Source: Buttiauxella agrestis ATCC 33320
GTDB lineage: Bacteria; Pseudomonadota; Gammaproteobacteria; Enterobacterales; Enterobacteriaceae
Assembly (NCBI GenBank): GCA_024169445.1
Contig: JALKFA010000001.1
Span: 434,001 to 498,000, forward strand
Length of the DNA: 64,000 bases
Direction of reading: 5' to 3'
Both the position numbers and the translations under genes were made by a program. A model generated the notes under the pieces. That model had not been told where the DNA came from. It searched no databases and saw nothing but the letters and a program-made list of their open reading frames with translations. This document shows, piece by piece, positions 25,638 to 35,702 of the stretch. Numbering within the stretch: position 1 is the first letter of the stretch; each line of letters opens with the position of its first letter.

Positions 25638-26648
25638 ATGCCTGACATCACAAAAGTCCCGTTCTCTTTACTCGATCTAGCCCCTATTCCACAAGGCTCC
25701 GAGCCTCGTGACGCATTTCATCGTTCTCTGGATTTAGCGCGCCTGGCCGAAAAACGTGGCTATCACCGCTACTGGCTGGCTGAACACCACAATATGACTG
25801 GGATTGCCAGTGCGGCAACGTCGGTACTGATTGGTTATCTGGCGGCGAATACCGAAACATTACGCCTGGGTTCCGGTGGCGTGATGCTGCCGAACCATTC
25901 ACCTTTAGTGATTGCCGAACAATTTGGCACGCTGGAAACTCTTTATCCTGGGCGTATTGACTTGGGTTTAGGCCGCGCACCTGGTAGCGATCAACGGACC
26001 ATGATGGCGCTGCGCCGCCATATGAGTGGTGATATCGATAACTTCCCGCGCGATGTCAGTGAGCTGGTGTCCTGGTTTGATGCAACCGACCCCACCCCGG
26101 CGGTGCGCCCGGTTCCGGGTTACAACGCTAAAATTCCGGTCTGGTTGTTAGGCTCCAGCTTGTACAGCGCCCAACTCGCGGCACAACTTGGGCTGCCATT
26201 TGCCTTTGCTTCGCACTTTGCGCCAGATATGTTGTTCCAGGCTCTGCAACTTTATCGCGCCCAGTTCAAACCCTCTGCTCGTCTTGAAAAACCGTATGCG
26301 ATGGTATGTATTAATATCGTCGCCGCCGACAGTAACCGCGATGCCGAATTCCTGTTTACATCGATGCAGCAGGCCTTCGTTAAATTACGCCGTGGCGAAA
26401 CCGGCCAGCTGCCACCACCGATTGAAAGCATGGATAGTTTCTGGAGTCCGGCAGAGAAGTATGGTGTGCAGCAAGCGCTGAGCATGTCACTGGTGGGTGA
26501 TAAAGCGAAAGTGCGCCATGGGTTGATTTCGTTACTACGAGAAACGCAGGCCGATGAGATTATGGTTAACGGGCAAATATTTGATACCGAAGCGCGGTTA
26601 CATTCATTTGATTTGGCAATGGATGTGCATGAGAGCCTGACGGACTAA
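25638..26648 (+). CDS. yhbW: Luciferase-like monooxygenase family protein YhbW
   Basis: This 336-residue flavin-dependent TIM-barrel protein of the bacterial luciferase-like group matches E. coli YhbW (335 aa), whose substrate is unknown. Family hallmarks include the N-terminal [10 protein letters not shown], the [15 protein letters not shown] segment, [26 protein letters not shown] and the phosphate-binding region [11 protein letters not shown]. It lies downstream of ubiUV on the same strand, 93 nt away. Its 3' flank holds the palindromic repeat interrupted by a 637-bp insertion. Confidence 0.93.
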   Translation: MPDITKVPFSLLDLAPIPQGSEPRDAFHRSLDLARLAEKRGYHRYWLAEHHNMTGIASAATSVLIGYLAANTETLRLGSGGVMLPNHSPLVIAEQFGTLETLYPGRIDLGLGRAPGSDQRTMMALRRHMSGDIDNFPRDVSELVSWFDATDPTPAVRPVPGYNAKIPVWLLGSSLYSAQLAAQLGLPFAFASHFAPDMLFQALQLYRAQFKPSARLEKPYAMVCINIVAADSNRDAEFLFTSMQQAFVKLRRGETGQLPPPIESMDSFWSPAEKYGVQQALSMSLVGDKAKVRHGLISLLRETQADEIMVNGQIFDTEARLHSFDLAMDVHESLTD

Positions 26649-26679
26649 CTTTCCCTCACCCCGGCCCTCTCCCAAAGGG

Positions 26680-27316
26680 CTGTCTCTTATACACAACTCA
26701 CCCGGGCATTTTGTCAGGGTGAGACCTGTAAGCCTCGTTGATTTTCCGTTCACCTGTGCGTTCTGTTATCTCTTTAATTCCCGAAAACGGTGAACGTATC
26801 AAGGGGTTAACGCCAACCCCTTGATAATCCAGGCGCCCGGCAAATCAATCGCCGCTAAAGCGGTAAACACCGTTTTTCACCCAACATTCGGGGTCGTTCG
26901 CGATTCGTTCCAGACGATCGCTCTCTCACGTGGCTCCCGGCCACGTGACCCCGACTGAAGGGCGAAAAACGGTGCGATTGAAGCCGGCAACAAGGTCAAA
27001 ACCGCTCTGTCTTTTGACTTTGACTTTGACTTTCAGGTCCGGCTTAAATCGCCTCCATTTTGACTCCTGGTGGCAGGGTCCAGCCGTCGGGAACGGCTGG
27101 AGGGCGCGATCGTCGGGAACGAATCGCAACCGACCCTGACACGGAGGCAAAATGGAGGTTTACCGCTTGCGGCGATTGATTTGCCGGGAGTCCGGGTTCT
27201 TAGGGTAACGACGGTGGTCACCCTAAGACGTTCACCAGTTCAGTGGCTATATGAAACACTGAACATCGGGTGAACGGAACTGCCTCCCGTCTCACAAAGA
27301 TGTGACTAAGAGACAG
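26680..27316. mobile_element. Non-autonomous IS50/Tn5-end (IS4-family type) element, 637 bp
   Basis: The left end CTGTCTCTTATACACAACT and the inverted right end CTGTCTCTTAGTCACATCT match each other at 16/19 and the Tn5 mosaic end at 18/19 and 17/19 positions. A perfect 9-bp duplication CCCAAAGGG flanks it (26671–26679 and 27317–27325), the size made by IS50-type transposases. No transposase or other convincing protein is encoded; short open frames inside are by-products of inverted repeats. The interior is highly self-complementary. It would need a transposase in trans. Confidence 0.88.
26719..27295. other. Large nested multi-junction fold inside the insertion (candidate structured RNA)
   Basis: Perfect or near-perfect helices nest inward. 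H1 is 26719–26725/27289–27295. H2 is 26744–26754/27269–27279 (11 bp). H3 is 26789–26797/27228–27236 (9 bp). H5 is 26836–26855/27169–27188 (20 bp) plus 26858–26867/27159–27168 (10 bp). Hairpins are 26798–26825 (11 bp), 27199–27227 (8 bp) and 27238–27264 (8 bp). Inside H5, three branches abut: 26868–26974, 26974–27052 and 27052–27158. H3 and H5 each close a four-way junction with almost no unpaired base. Whether the folded molecule is RNA or DNA is not known; pairing was read by eye. Confidence 0.75.
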
Positions 27317-27381
27317 CCCAAAGGGAGAGGGGGAAACCAAGCAATCCCCTCGCCCTCAGGAAGAGGGTGAAGATCGAGAAT

Positions 27382-28626
27382 TCAATGATAAACCGGCAGT
27401 AAATCGAAGCTCGAAAGGATATGAATGGCAGCGTTGGTCATGCCAAAGATCAGAATCAGCACGATCATTTTGTTCCCGCCCCATACCCGATAAATTGGGC
27501 TGCCGAATTTCTTACGTGAAGCTTTAGCCAACAGCGCCGGAACGATTGCTGCCCAGATAGTGGCTGCCAGCCCCGCAAAACCAATCGCGTAGATAAACCC
27601 GTCAGGCCAGATAACGCCACCCAACATCGGCGGGATAAATGTCACTAAGGCAGTTTTCAGACGACCCATCGGTGAGTCGTCGAACTTAAACAAATCAGCA
27701 AGATAATCGAATAATCCTAACGTCACGCCCAGGAAGGAACTCGCAACGGCGAAGTTAGAGAACACGATCAGCAGCAAGTCCAGCGCACGGCTATTCAACA
27801 CACCGCTCAGCGCCCCAACCAGCACATCAATGTTGCCGCCTTTATCCGCAATGGCGATAAAGTCACCGCGCGGGATATTGCCCATACTGCCTATCAACCA
27901 AATGACGTATAGACCCAGCGCCATCAGTGTTCCCCAGACCAGGCAACGCTTGATGGTTTGGGGATCTTTACCGTAATACTTCATCAGGCTCGGCACGTTG
28001 CCGTGGTAACCAAATGAGGCGAGGCAAAATGGCAGCGTCATAAACAGATACGGTAAATAGCTTGGGTTGACTGCTTTGCTATCAAGAAGTGTTGCGGGTT
28101 CGACATGCCACATCAGGCCGCCAAACGTCATAAAAAAGGACAGGATTTTGGCACCGAGCACAATCGTCGTCATGCGGCTAACTGCGCGCGTACTCAACCA
28201 GACAATAAACGCCACTACCAGGGCAAAGATTAGCCCAGCAAATCTCGCGGGGAAATCGACGGACATTTTTCCCAGCGTGTGATGAATCACTGAGCCGCTT
28301 GCCGAGATATAGGCGTAGGTCAGGATATACAGCACAAATGCGATGGACAGACCGTTAATCAGATTCCAGCCTTTGCCCAGTAAGTCTTTGGTGACGGTGT
28401 CAAAACTTGAACCCACACGGTAATTCAGGTTCGCTTCCAGAATCATCAAACCAGAGTGCAACATACAAAACCACGTCACAATCAGTGCCGCTAAAGACCA
28501 GAAAAACCACGCGCCTGACATCACCACCGGCAGGGAAAACATTCCGGCACCAATAATGGTGCCGCCAATAATCATGACTCCGCCGAAAATAGACGGCGAT
28601 ACCTGGGTGGTCGATAAGGTTGCCAT
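27382..28626 (-). CDS. mtr: Tryptophan-specific permease Mtr
   Basis: Mtr is a high-affinity tryptophan/proton symporter of the aromatic amino acid transporter family (HAAAP, with TnaB and TyrP). The 414-residue chain has eleven hydrophobic segments and the family N-terminus [25 protein letters not shown]. Its length equals E. coli Mtr. In E. coli it is repressed by TrpR and activated by TyrR; a TrpR-operator-like sequence lies 57 bp upstream of the ATG. It is convergent with yhbW; the spacer holds the interrupted palindromic repeat. Confidence 0.96.
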   Translation of the reverse strand: MATLSTTQVSPSIFGGVMIIGGTIIGAGMFSLPVVMSGAWFFWSLAALIVTWFCMLHSGLMILEANLNYRVGSSFDTVTKDLLGKGWNLINGLSIAFVLYILTYAYISASGSVIHHTLGKMSVDFPARFAGLIFALVVAFIVWLSTRAVSRMTTIVLGAKILSFFMTFGGLMWHVEPATLLDSKAVNPSYLPYLFMTLPFCLASFGYHGNVPSLMKYYGKDPQTIKRCLVWGTLMALGLYVIWLIGSMGNIPRGDFIAIADKGGNIDVLVGALSGVLNSRALDLLLIVFSNFAVASSFLGVTLGLFDYLADLFKFDDSPMGRLKTALVTFIPPMLGGVIWPDGFIYAIGFAGLAATIWAAIVPALLAKASRKKFGSPIYRVWGGNKMIVLILIFGMTNAAIHILSSFDLLPVYH

Positions 28627-28682
28627 ACGAATTCCTGAAACATTGAACGGCTGTCGAAGCGACAGGTTTACTGCGCAACATT

Positions 28683-28700
28683 GTACCAGTACATGAGTAC
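28683..28700 (-). promoter_or_regulatory. TrpR operator upstream of mtr
   Basis: On the minus strand GTACTCATGTACTGGTAC matches the TrpR consensus GTACTAGTTAACTAGTAC at 13 of 18 positions, including both GTACT/GTAC ends. The adjoining TACAAT could be the -10, so repressor would block polymerase. Confidence 0.72.
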
Positions 28701-28712
28701 AATTTGGATAAA

Positions 28713-28770
28713 AAAAATCCCGGTTGCATTAACCAGGATTTTTATCACTGCCTGCTGATTAACAGCAGGC
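28713..28770 (-). terminator. deaD terminator and preceding hairpin
   Basis: Reading the minus strand after the deaD stop there is first a GCCTGCTG/CAGCAGGC stem (28770–28750). Then comes AAAAATCCTGGTT paired with AACCGGGATTTTT (28743–28713, one G·T) followed by further T residues. The second is a typical intrinsic terminator. Confidence 0.88.
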
Positions 28771-28785
28771 ATAAACTTCTGTCAA

Positions 28786-30777
28786 TTATGCTTCTGTGGT
28801 ACGACGACGAGCAGGAGCTGCACCGTCTTCACGACGTGGGCCACGACCGCCTTCGCGACGTTCGCCGCTGAAGCTACGTGGTGCGCCAGCACCTGGACCG
28901 TCACGACGTGGACCACGACCGCCTTCACGACGCTCACCACCACCACCGAAGCTACGGCCTGCGCCTGCACCAGCACCGCCGCCACGACGTTCGCCGCCAC
29001 GGTCAGTACGTGGCTGTGCATCACCCATCAACTGCATATTCATTGGTTTGTTCAGAATACGAGTACGGGTAAAGTGCTGCAGGATCTCACCTGGCATGCC
29101 TTTTGGCAGCTCGATGGTTGAGTGGGTACCGAACAGCTTGATGTTACCAATGTAACGGCTGCTGATATCGCCTTCGTTAGCGATAGCGCCAACGATATGA
29201 CGAACTTCAACACCATCATCACGGCCAACTTCGATACGGTACAGTTCCATATCGCCAACGTCACGACGTTCACGACGTGGTGCATCGCCATCACGCTGTG
29301 GACGATCTGAACGCTCTGGACGATCACCGCGTGGTGCACGATCACCACGGTCACCACGTGGAGCACGGTCTGAACGTTCGAAACGCTCATCACGCTCACG
29401 GAATTCACGACGTGGACGCATCGGTGCATCTGGTGGCAGAATCAGAGGACGTTCGCCCTGTGCCATTTTCAGCAGTGCTGCAGCCAGTGTTTCCATATCC
29501 AGCGCTTCTTCTGATTCAGCAGAAGGTTGGATTTTCGCCAGCAGGCCACGGTACAGATCCAGATCGCTGCTTTCCAGTTGCTGCTGAACTTTAGCGGCAA
29601 ACTTAGCCAGGCGACGCTCGCTCAGCAGTTCACGGTTTGGCAGTTCAACTTCAGGAATAGTCAGCTTCATGGTGCGTTCGATGTTGCGCAGCAGACGACG
29701 CTCGCGGTTCTCAACGAACAGCAGCGCACGGCCAGCACGACCTGCACGACCAGTACGGCCGATACGGTGAACGTAAGACTCTGAGTCCATCGGGATGTCA
29801 TAGTTAACAACCAGGCTGATACGCTCAACGTCCAGGCCACGAGCCGCAACGTCGGTTGCAATCAGGATGTCCAGACGACCGTCTTTCAGACGCTCCAGGG
29901 TTTGCTCACGCAGTGCCTGGTTCATGTCACCGTTCAGTGCTGCGCTGTTATAGCCGCTTTGTTCCAGTGCTTCAGCCACTTCCAGAGTCGCGTTTTTGGT
30001 ACGTACGAAAATGATCGCCGCATCAAAATCTTCAGATTCCAGGAAGCGAACCAGCGCTTCATTTTTACGCATACCGTGGACAGTCCAGTAGCTCTGGCTG
30101 ATGTCCGGGCGAGTCGTTACGCTAGATTGAATGCGAACTTCCTGCGGATCTTTCATGAAGCGACGAGTAATACGACGAATTGCTTCTGGCATAGTTGCAG
30201 AGAACAGAGCGGTCTGATGACCTTCTGGGATCTGCGCCATGATGGTTTCAACGTCTTCGATGAAGCCCATACGCAACATTTCATCAGCTTCGTCCAGTAC
30301 CAGACCTTTCAGGTTGGACAGATTCAGCGTACCGCGTTTTAAGTGGTCAAGCAGACGACCTGGGGTACCAACAACAATTTGTGGTCCCTGACGCAGGGCG
30401 CGCAGCTGCACGTCATAACGCTGGCCACCGTAAAGGGCTACCACGTTTACGCCGTGCATATGTTTAGAGAAATCCGTCATGGCTTCAGCAACCTGAACCG
30501 CCAGTTCGCGGGTCGGTGCCAGCACCAGGATTTGTGGTGCTTTCAGCTCTGGATCAAGGTTGTGCAGCAGCGGTAAAGAGAACGCTGCAGTTTTGCCGCT
30601 ACCCGTCTGGGCCATACCCAGTACATCGCGGCCAGCCAGCAGCTGTGGAATACACTCTGCCTGGATTGGAGATGGTTTTTCGTAACCCAGATCGTTCAGG
30701 GCTTTAAGGATGGAGTCGTTAAGACCCAGATCAGAAAAAGTAGTTTCGATAGTAGTAGTCTCGATGATGTCAGTCAT
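28786..30777 (-). CDS. deaD: ATP-dependent RNA helicase DeaD (CsdA)
   Basis: DeaD is the cold-shock DEAD-box helicase that acts in 50S assembly, translation initiation and, with RNase E/PNPase, mRNA decay. The 663-residue chain has the Q-motif ([26 protein letters not shown]), Walker [13 protein letters not shown] box [11 protein letters not shown], the [12 protein letters not shown] motifs, an RNA-binding domain ([18 protein letters not shown]..) and an RGG/ERREGG tail. The tail is longer than in E. coli (629 aa) through in-frame repeats (coding region 28800–28990). The ATG at 30777 is used; upstream in-frame codons belong to the overlapping yrbN in another frame. Confidence 0.96.
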   Translation of the reverse strand: MTDIIETTTIETTFSDLGLNDSILKALNDLGYEKPSPIQAECIPQLLAGRDVLGMAQTGSGKTAAFSLPLLHNLDPELKAPQILVLAPTRELAVQVAEAMTDFSKHMHGVNVVALYGGQRYDVQLRALRQGPQIVVGTPGRLLDHLKRGTLNLSNLKGLVLDEADEMLRMGFIEDVETIMAQIPEGHQTALFSATMPEAIRRITRRFMKDPQEVRIQSSVTTRPDISQSYWTVHGMRKNEALVRFLESEDFDAAIIFVRTKNATLEVAEALEQSGYNSAALNGDMNQALREQTLERLKDGRLDILIATDVAARGLDVERISLVVNYDIPMDSESYVHRIGRTGRAGRAGRALLFVENRERRLLRNIERTMKLTIPEVELPNRELLSERRLAKFAAKVQQQLESSDLDLYRGLLAKIQPSAESEEALDMETLAAALLKMAQGERPLILPPDAPMRPRREFRERDERFERSDRAPRGDRGDRAPRGDRPERSDRPQRDGDAPRRERRDVGDMELYRIEVGRDDGVEVRHIVGAIANEGDISSRYIGNIKLFGTHSTIELPKGMPGEILQHFTRTRILNKPMNMQLMGDAQPRTDRGGERRGGGAGAGAGRSFGGGGERREGGRGPRRDGPGAGAPRSFSGERREGGRGPRREDGAAPARRRTTEA

Positions 30778-30847
30778 GTAGTACACGTGCCTCGTAGATG
30801 GCGGCCAGTCTACATAACTCATCGTGAAATTGACCTGCAATTTTCAT
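30770..30847 (-). CDS. yrbN: Small protein YrbN overlapping the deaD start
   Basis: This 25-codon ORF encodes a peptide starting [20 protein letters not shown] and ending RVLHD. It matches, from memory, E. coli YrbN (26 aa) in its [15 protein letters not shown] core. Its TGA stop lies 3–5 bases inside the deaD coding sequence, in a different frame, so ribosomes ending on yrbN can re-initiate on deaD. No strong SD is seen before its ATG. Its function is unknown; translational coupling or leader control of deaD is inferred from the overlap. Confidence 0.8.
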   Translation of the reverse strand: MKIAGQFHDELCRLAAIYEARVLHD

Positions 30848-30957
30848 TGAAAAGTGTGAACCGGCTCAAATTTGGTTGATTAACGAACAAAAACGCCCTC
30901 ACCCGTTAAGGTGATGACTTTAATAAAAAAGTTTATGGGCTGATCGATGTTCGTCAG

Positions 30958-31842
30958 CTATTGCTGGTCCGATTCTGCCAGGTCATCTTGCTCCTGGCCC
31001 AAGAGCGCTAATTCCAACAATGCATAACGATGCTCAACGTAGTTGTGTACGTTGTTAGCGACCGCTAACTTGAACAGTGCCGTGGCGCTGTCCTTTTCCC
31101 CCAGACTTAGGTAGTACTTACCTAAATAGAAGTTGGTTTCACTGAGATGCTCAGCGAGCGAGGTGTTATCCGTTGCGTCCGCCTTGAGGCGTTCCATTAA
31201 CGTTGCTTCGTTAATGTTCCCCAGGTAGAACTCGACAATGTTCCATCCCCATTGCTCTTTATCCGATTTATCGAGGCGCTGTTGTAACGCCACTTTAGCC
31301 TGCTTTGCATCTAAGTTGCTTTCAGCAAGGTAGAGCCACAGACTACGGAAAGGATCATTGGGATCGTCTTGATAAAACGCCAGCAGATCATCTTGCGCTA
31401 AACGATAACGACCACCGTAGTAGAGGGCGATACCGCGATTTAAATGCGCGTAGTTGTAAGTTGGATCAAGCTCAAGTACAGAATCAAACGCTTCATAGGC
31501 AGCATCAAAATTGCCTGCCTGCGTTAAATATATGCCTAAGTAATTGAATACTTCAGGCATATCGGGGCGGATTGCCAACGCTTGTGAAAAATCATTTCGC
31601 GCCAGAGCCCGCAAGCCGAGGCTATCATACAACACTCCGCGCTCATATAAAAGCTGTGCGCGTTCATCATCGGTTAAAGCCCGGCTGGCAAGTATCTGTT
31701 CCATGCGTGCAAGAATCACTTCTTGCTGCAAAGTCGGCTGCAATGGTACCGCCAGGACTTCACTTTTACGCCAGGCAGAGTTGCTGCATCCTGCCAGCGT
31801 GATAGCTGTCGCAACGAAACACCAGCGCAAAAAAGGCTTCAT
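30958..31842 (-). CDS. nlpI: Outer membrane lipoprotein NlpI
   Basis: NlpI is an outer-membrane lipoprotein adaptor of peptidoglycan hydrolysis: it presents MepS to the Prc protease and scaffolds endopeptidases. The 294-residue precursor starts [21 protein letters not shown] with a lipobox (LAGC), and Ser at +2 suits outer-membrane sorting. Several TPR units follow ([65 protein letters not shown]). The ATG at 31842 has GGGAGTGGG upstream; the open frame 32 codons upstream is not conserved. It is downstream of pnp as in E. coli. Confidence 0.96.
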   Translation of the reverse strand: MKPFLRWCFVATAITLAGCSNSAWRKSEVLAVPLQPTLQQEVILARMEQILASRALTDDERAQLLYERGVLYDSLGLRALARNDFSQALAIRPDMPEVFNYLGIYLTQAGNFDAAYEAFDSVLELDPTYNYAHLNRGIALYYGGRYRLAQDDLLAFYQDDPNDPFRSLWLYLAESNLDAKQAKVALQQRLDKSDKEQWGWNIVEFYLGNINEATLMERLKADATDNTSLAEHLSETNFYLGKYYLSLGEKDSATALFKLAVANNVHNYVEHRYALLELALLGQEQDDLAESDQQ

Positions 31843-31920
31843 TTCCCACTCCCGAAGACAACTAATGGATGACGTCCTGTCCACCGGCTCTAAAACGAGA
31901 CTCCCTGCCCCGTAATAAAT

Positions 31921-31946
31921 AGCTCTCCATGTCGCCATGGAGAGCT
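31921..31946 (-). terminator. pnp terminator
   Basis: AGCTCTCCATG and CATGGAGAGCT form a perfect 11-bp stem with a 4-nt loop, 14 nt after the pnp stop on the minus strand, followed by ATTTATT. The imperfect T-run would allow some readthrough into nlpI. Confidence 0.85.
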
Positions 31947-31959
31947 TTATCGGTATCGC

Positions 31960-34089
31960 TTACTCAGCTTCTGGTGCAGCAGGTGCAGCGTTTTCCGCTG
32001 GAGACTGCTCAGTTGCTTCTTTGATGCTCAGACGTACACGGCCCTGGCGATCAACTTCCAGTACTTTAACTGGAACTTCTTGACCCATTTGCAGGTAGTC
32101 AGTCACTTTCTCTACACGCTTGTCAGCGATTTGAGAAATGTGTACCAGACCTTCTTTACCGCCGCCAATCGCAACAAATGCACCGAAGTCTACGATACGA
32201 GTGACTTTACCGTTGTAGATACGACCTACTTCGATTTCAGCAGTGATCTCTTCGATACGACGAATTGCGAATTTCGCTTTATCGCCATCGGTCGCAGCGA
32301 TTTTCACTGTACCGTCATCTTCGATTTCAATAGTAGTACCGGTTTCTTCGGTCAGCGCACGAATCACAGAACCACCCTTACCGATCACATCTTTGATCTT
32401 GTCTGGGTTGATTTTGATAGTGTGAATACGTGGAGCGAACTCAGAGATGTCGCCACGCGGTGCATTGATAGCTTGCTCCATTACGCCAAGGATATGCAGA
32501 CGCGCACCTTTAGCCTGGTTCAGAGCCACCTGCATGATTTCGCGGGTGATACCTTCAATTTTGATATCCATCTGCAGCGCAGAGATACCTTCACGGCTAC
32601 CAGCAACTTTAAAGTCCATGTCACCCAGGTGGTCTTCGTCACCCAGAATGTCAGACAGAACCACAAAGTTCTCGCCTTCTTTAACCAGACCCATCGCAAT
32701 ACCGGCTACAGCGGCCTTGATTGGCACACCTGCATCCATCAGTGCCAGAGAAGCACCACATACGGAAGCCATGGAAGAAGAACCGTTAGATTCGGTAATT
32801 TCAGACACTACACGCACAGTGTACGGGAAGCGGTCAGCTTCTGGCATAACAGCCAGTACGCCACGCTTAGCCAGACGACCGTGACCAATCTCACGACGCT
32901 TCGGTGAACCGACCATGCCGGTTTCGCCTACGGAGTACGGAGGGAAGTTATAGTGGAACAGGAAGTTGTCGGTACGTTCGCCCATCAACTCATCCAGGTT
33001 CTGTGCATCACGAGCAGTACCCAGAGTTGCTGTAACCAGCGCCTGAGTTTCACCACGGGTGAACAGTGCAGAACCGTGAGTACGTGGCAGAACGCCAGTA
33101 CGCACATCCAGACCACGGATCATGTCTTTTTCGCGACCATCGATACGCAGTTCACCAGCCAGAATACGGCTACGAACAACATTTTTCTCGATAGCGTGCA
33201 GAATGTCGCTAACTTCGCCAGCATCAATTGAATCGTCTTCAGCTGACAGTGCAGCGATAACGTCAGATTTGATAACGTCGACTTGTGCGTAACGCTCTTG
33301 CTTATCAGTAATACGATAAGCATCGCTCAGGCGGGATTCAGCAAGTGCCGCAACGCGCGCATTCAGCGCTTCGTTAGCAGCTTCAGGCTGCCAGTCCCAA
33401 CGTGGTTTGCCAGCTTCAGCAACCAGAGAGTTGATGTTCTGGATAACAACCTGCTGTTGTTCGTGGCCAAAGACTACCGCGCCCAGCATCTGGTCTTCGC
33501 TCAGCAGTTCAGCTTCGGACTCAACCATCAGCACAGCGCCTTCGGTACCGGCAACAACCAGATCCAGCTTGCTGGTTTTCAGTTCGTCAGCAGTTGGGTT
33601 CAGCACGTACTGGTCATTGATGTAGCCCACGCGAGCAGAACCAATTGGACCATTGAATGGAATACCAGACAGGCTCAGAGCGGCAGAAGCACCGATCATT
33701 GCAACGATGTCAGGGTGAACTTGCGGGTTCACGGAAACGACGGTTGCGATAACCTGTACTTCGTTAACGAAGCCTTCCGGGAACAGCGGACGCACTGGGC
33801 GGTCAATCAGACGCGCGATCAGTGTTTCGCCTTCACTTGGGCGGCCTTCACGACGGAAGAAGCTGCCTGGGATACGGCCAGCAGCGTAAGTACGCTCCTG
33901 ATAGTTAACAGTCAGTGGAAAGAAGTCTTGACCTGCTTTCGCTTTTTTCTGACCAACAACAGTCACGAATACAGCAGTGTCGTCCATGCTTACCATTACT
34001 GCAGCGGTAGCCTGGCGAGCCATCATACCGGTCTCTAAAGTGACCGTATGTTGACCGTATTGGAATTTACGGACAATCGGATTTAGCAA
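31960..34089 (-). CDS. pnp: Polyribonucleotide nucleotidyltransferase (PNPase)
   Basis: PNPase is the phosphorolytic 3'-to-5' exoribonuclease of the RNA degradosome. The 709-residue chain has two RNase PH domains (about 1–220 and 315–545; [25 protein letters not shown]), a KH domain (about 550–615; [29 protein letters not shown]) and an S1 domain (about 620–690; [13 protein letters not shown]). The start codon is TTG at 34089, conserved with E. coli, preceded by AAGGATATTATT. It follows rpsO; the leader has stem-loops fitting RNase III/PNPase autoregulation. Confidence 0.97.
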   Translation of the reverse strand: MLNPIVRKFQYGQHTVTLETGMMARQATAAVMVSMDDTAVFVTVVGQKKAKAGQDFFPLTVNYQERTYAAGRIPGSFFRREGRPSEGETLIARLIDRPVRPLFPEGFVNEVQVIATVVSVNPQVHPDIVAMIGASAALSLSGIPFNGPIGSARVGYINDQYVLNPTADELKTSKLDLVVAGTEGAVLMVESEAELLSEDQMLGAVVFGHEQQQVVIQNINSLVAEAGKPRWDWQPEAANEALNARVAALAESRLSDAYRITDKQERYAQVDVIKSDVIAALSAEDDSIDAGEVSDILHAIEKNVVRSRILAGELRIDGREKDMIRGLDVRTGVLPRTHGSALFTRGETQALVTATLGTARDAQNLDELMGERTDNFLFHYNFPPYSVGETGMVGSPKRREIGHGRLAKRGVLAVMPEADRFPYTVRVVSEITESNGSSSMASVCGASLALMDAGVPIKAAVAGIAMGLVKEGENFVVLSDILGDEDHLGDMDFKVAGSREGISALQMDIKIEGITREIMQVALNQAKGARLHILGVMEQAINAPRGDISEFAPRIHTIKINPDKIKDVIGKGGSVIRALTEETGTTIEIEDDGTVKIAATDGDKAKFAIRRIEEITAEIEVGRIYNGKVTRIVDFGAFVAIGGGKEGLVHISQIADKRVEKVTDYLQMGQEVPVKVLEVDRQGRVRLSIKEATEQSPAENAAPAAPEAE

Positions 34090-34112
34090 AATAATATCCT
34101 TAATAATCTTTG

Positions 34113-34136
34113 GAAGCAGGTGATTGCACTTGCTTC
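34113..34136 (-). promoter_or_regulatory. Stem-loop in the pnp leader
   Basis: GAAGCAAGTG and CACCTGCTTC pair (one mismatch) in the RNA 24–47 nt upstream of the pnp TTG. The pnp leader of E. coli is cleaved by RNase III in stems of this region to allow PNPase autorepression. Confidence 0.5.
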
Positions 34137-34290
34137 GTTTAACCCGATCTAAATCGCATCCTCGCGACTAATGACAACCCTGACCCGCCCCTGCGGATAA
34201 AGCCTCTCATTAGCCGCGCGAACCTCTGCAATAAAGATCACACCCTGCAACAATACATTAGTTTCCATAGAATTGCTGCCATATGGTTGA

Positions 34291-34318
34291 AAAAAGGGGC
34301 CTTAAAAGGCCCCTTTTT
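34291..34318. terminator. rpsO terminator (bidirectional)
   Basis: AAAAAGGGGCCTT and AAGGCCCCTTTTT form a perfect 13-bp stem with a 2-nt loop, with T-rich sequence on both strands. It lies 17 nt after rpsO on the minus strand. Confidence 0.95.
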
Positions 34319-34334
34319 CTGAAACTCGCAAGAC

Positions 34335-34652
<318 letters not shown>

Positions 34653-34757
34653 TCAGCAACTCCAGTGCACTTTCACAACAATGTTAAACAAGGGTATGAA
34701 AGTTAAGCCGCTCCATTTTACCTGTAGCCACCTCTTATCGCAAGGCAACTCCAGGTG

Positions 34758-35702
34758 TCAGAGCGGATACTCAACGACCAGACGACGAGGCGCAACGCGT
34801 CCATCATCATCAATTTCAGCCATGCCGATAAATTTGCCTTCATCACCTTCGGTGACGCGAACTAACCCTTCTGCTGGGCTACCCGAGACTTGCACCGGCT
34901 GCCCATTCTTGAAGTAACCCGCAACAGCAGGTAATAAATTCACGATGGGGAAGTCCGAAGCAGGACTGTCCATTGGCATTAGCAGTGGATCTAGCAACAC
35001 AGATGGCTCAATTTCTTGCGTTTGTGCTTGTTCAAGCAACGCATTCAATTGTTCAAGCGTTACCATTCGTTCGACAGGATACTTGCTCACCGCAAGGCGA
35101 CGCAGGAAAGTCACATGAGCACCACAACCGAGTTTTTCACCTAGATCATCGGTGATAGTTCGGATGTATGTTCCCTTAGAACAGTGAATTTCCAACTCAA
35201 GCTCATTGCCTTCATGGCGAATAAACAGAAGTTCGTAAACCGTGATAGACCGCGCTTCACGCGGCACTTCTATACCCTGGCGTGCATACTCATAAAGCGG
35301 CTTGCCTTGATATTTCAGTGCGGAGTACATCGATGGAACTTGCTGTGTTTCACCACGAAAACTCTCTAAAGCTACTGCCAACTCTTGTTCGGTAAAAGTG
35401 ACCGGGCGCTCCTGCACGACTGTGCCATCAGCATCAGAAGTATCAGTACGCTGCCCAAGGCGGGCAATAACACGGTAACGCTTATCGGAGTCGAGCAGAT
35501 AACGCGAGAATTTCGTCGCTTCACCGAGGCAAATCGGCAGCATTCCGGTTGCAAGCGGGTCAAGCGCTCCGGTATGACCGGCACGGTTAGCATTATAAAT
35601 ACGCTTAACTTTCTGCAACGCATCGTTCGAGGATAAACCCTGAGGTTTATCTAACAACAGTACTCCGTGGATATCACGACCACGACGACGAGGACGACTC
35701 AT
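34758..35702 (-). CDS. truB: tRNA pseudouridine(55) synthase TruB
   Basis: TruB converts U55 to pseudouridine in the T-loop of most tRNAs and also acts as a tRNA chaperone. The 314-residue chain shows [14 protein letters not shown], the catalytic Asp in [16 protein letters not shown] (about residue 48), GKPLYEYAR and a C-terminal PUA domain (about 250–314). Its ATG overlaps the rbfA stop by one base (TAATG), implying coupling. Length equals E. coli TruB. Confidence 0.97.
   Translation of the reverse strand: MSRPRRRGRDIHGVLLLDKPQGLSSNDALQKVKRIYNANRAGHTGALDPLATGMLPICLGEATKFSRYLLDSDKRYRVIARLGQRTDTSDADGTVVQERPVTFTEQELAVALESFRGETQQVPSMYSALKYQGKPLYEYARQGIEVPREARSITVYELLFIRHEGNELELEIHCSKGTYIRTITDDLGEKLGCGAHVTFLRRLAVSKYPVERMVTLEQLNALLEQAQTQEIEPSVLLDPLLMPMDSPASDFPIVNLLPAVAGYFKNGQPVQVSGSPAEGLVRVTEGDEGKFIGMAEIDDDGRVAPRRLVVEYPL

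Larger units (their letters stand above)
26653..27372. repeat. Palindromic repeat split by a 637-bp insertion
   Basis: Bases 26653–26679 repeat the left part of the element at 448–474 (CCCTCACCC, GGCCCTCTCCC, AAAGGG). The remainder (AGAGGGGGAAACC..CCCTCGCCCTCAGGAAGAGGGTGAAG) resumes at 27326 after the insertion and one copy of its target duplication. Removing 26680–27325 restores a continuous element between convergent yhbW and mtr. Confidence 0.85.

Noticed and set aside
26680-26698. Sequence resembling the Nextera/Tn5 adapter, suggesting library contamination or a misassembly
   Set aside because: It differs from the adapter at one base, the opposite end differs at two other bases, and the element carries 600 bp of unique interior with an exact 9-bp target duplication, so it is a genuine insertion.
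26926-27273. Short open frames of 60–75 codons on both strands inside the insertion
   Set aside because: They lie in inverted-repeat sequence, mirror each other on the two strands, have no ribosome-binding sites and resemble no protein I know.
34090-34290. Possible SraG small RNA on the plus strand between pnp and rpsO
   Set aside because: E. coli encodes SraG in this gap and a bidirectional terminator is present, but I could not identify a promoter or conserved SraG sequence by eye.
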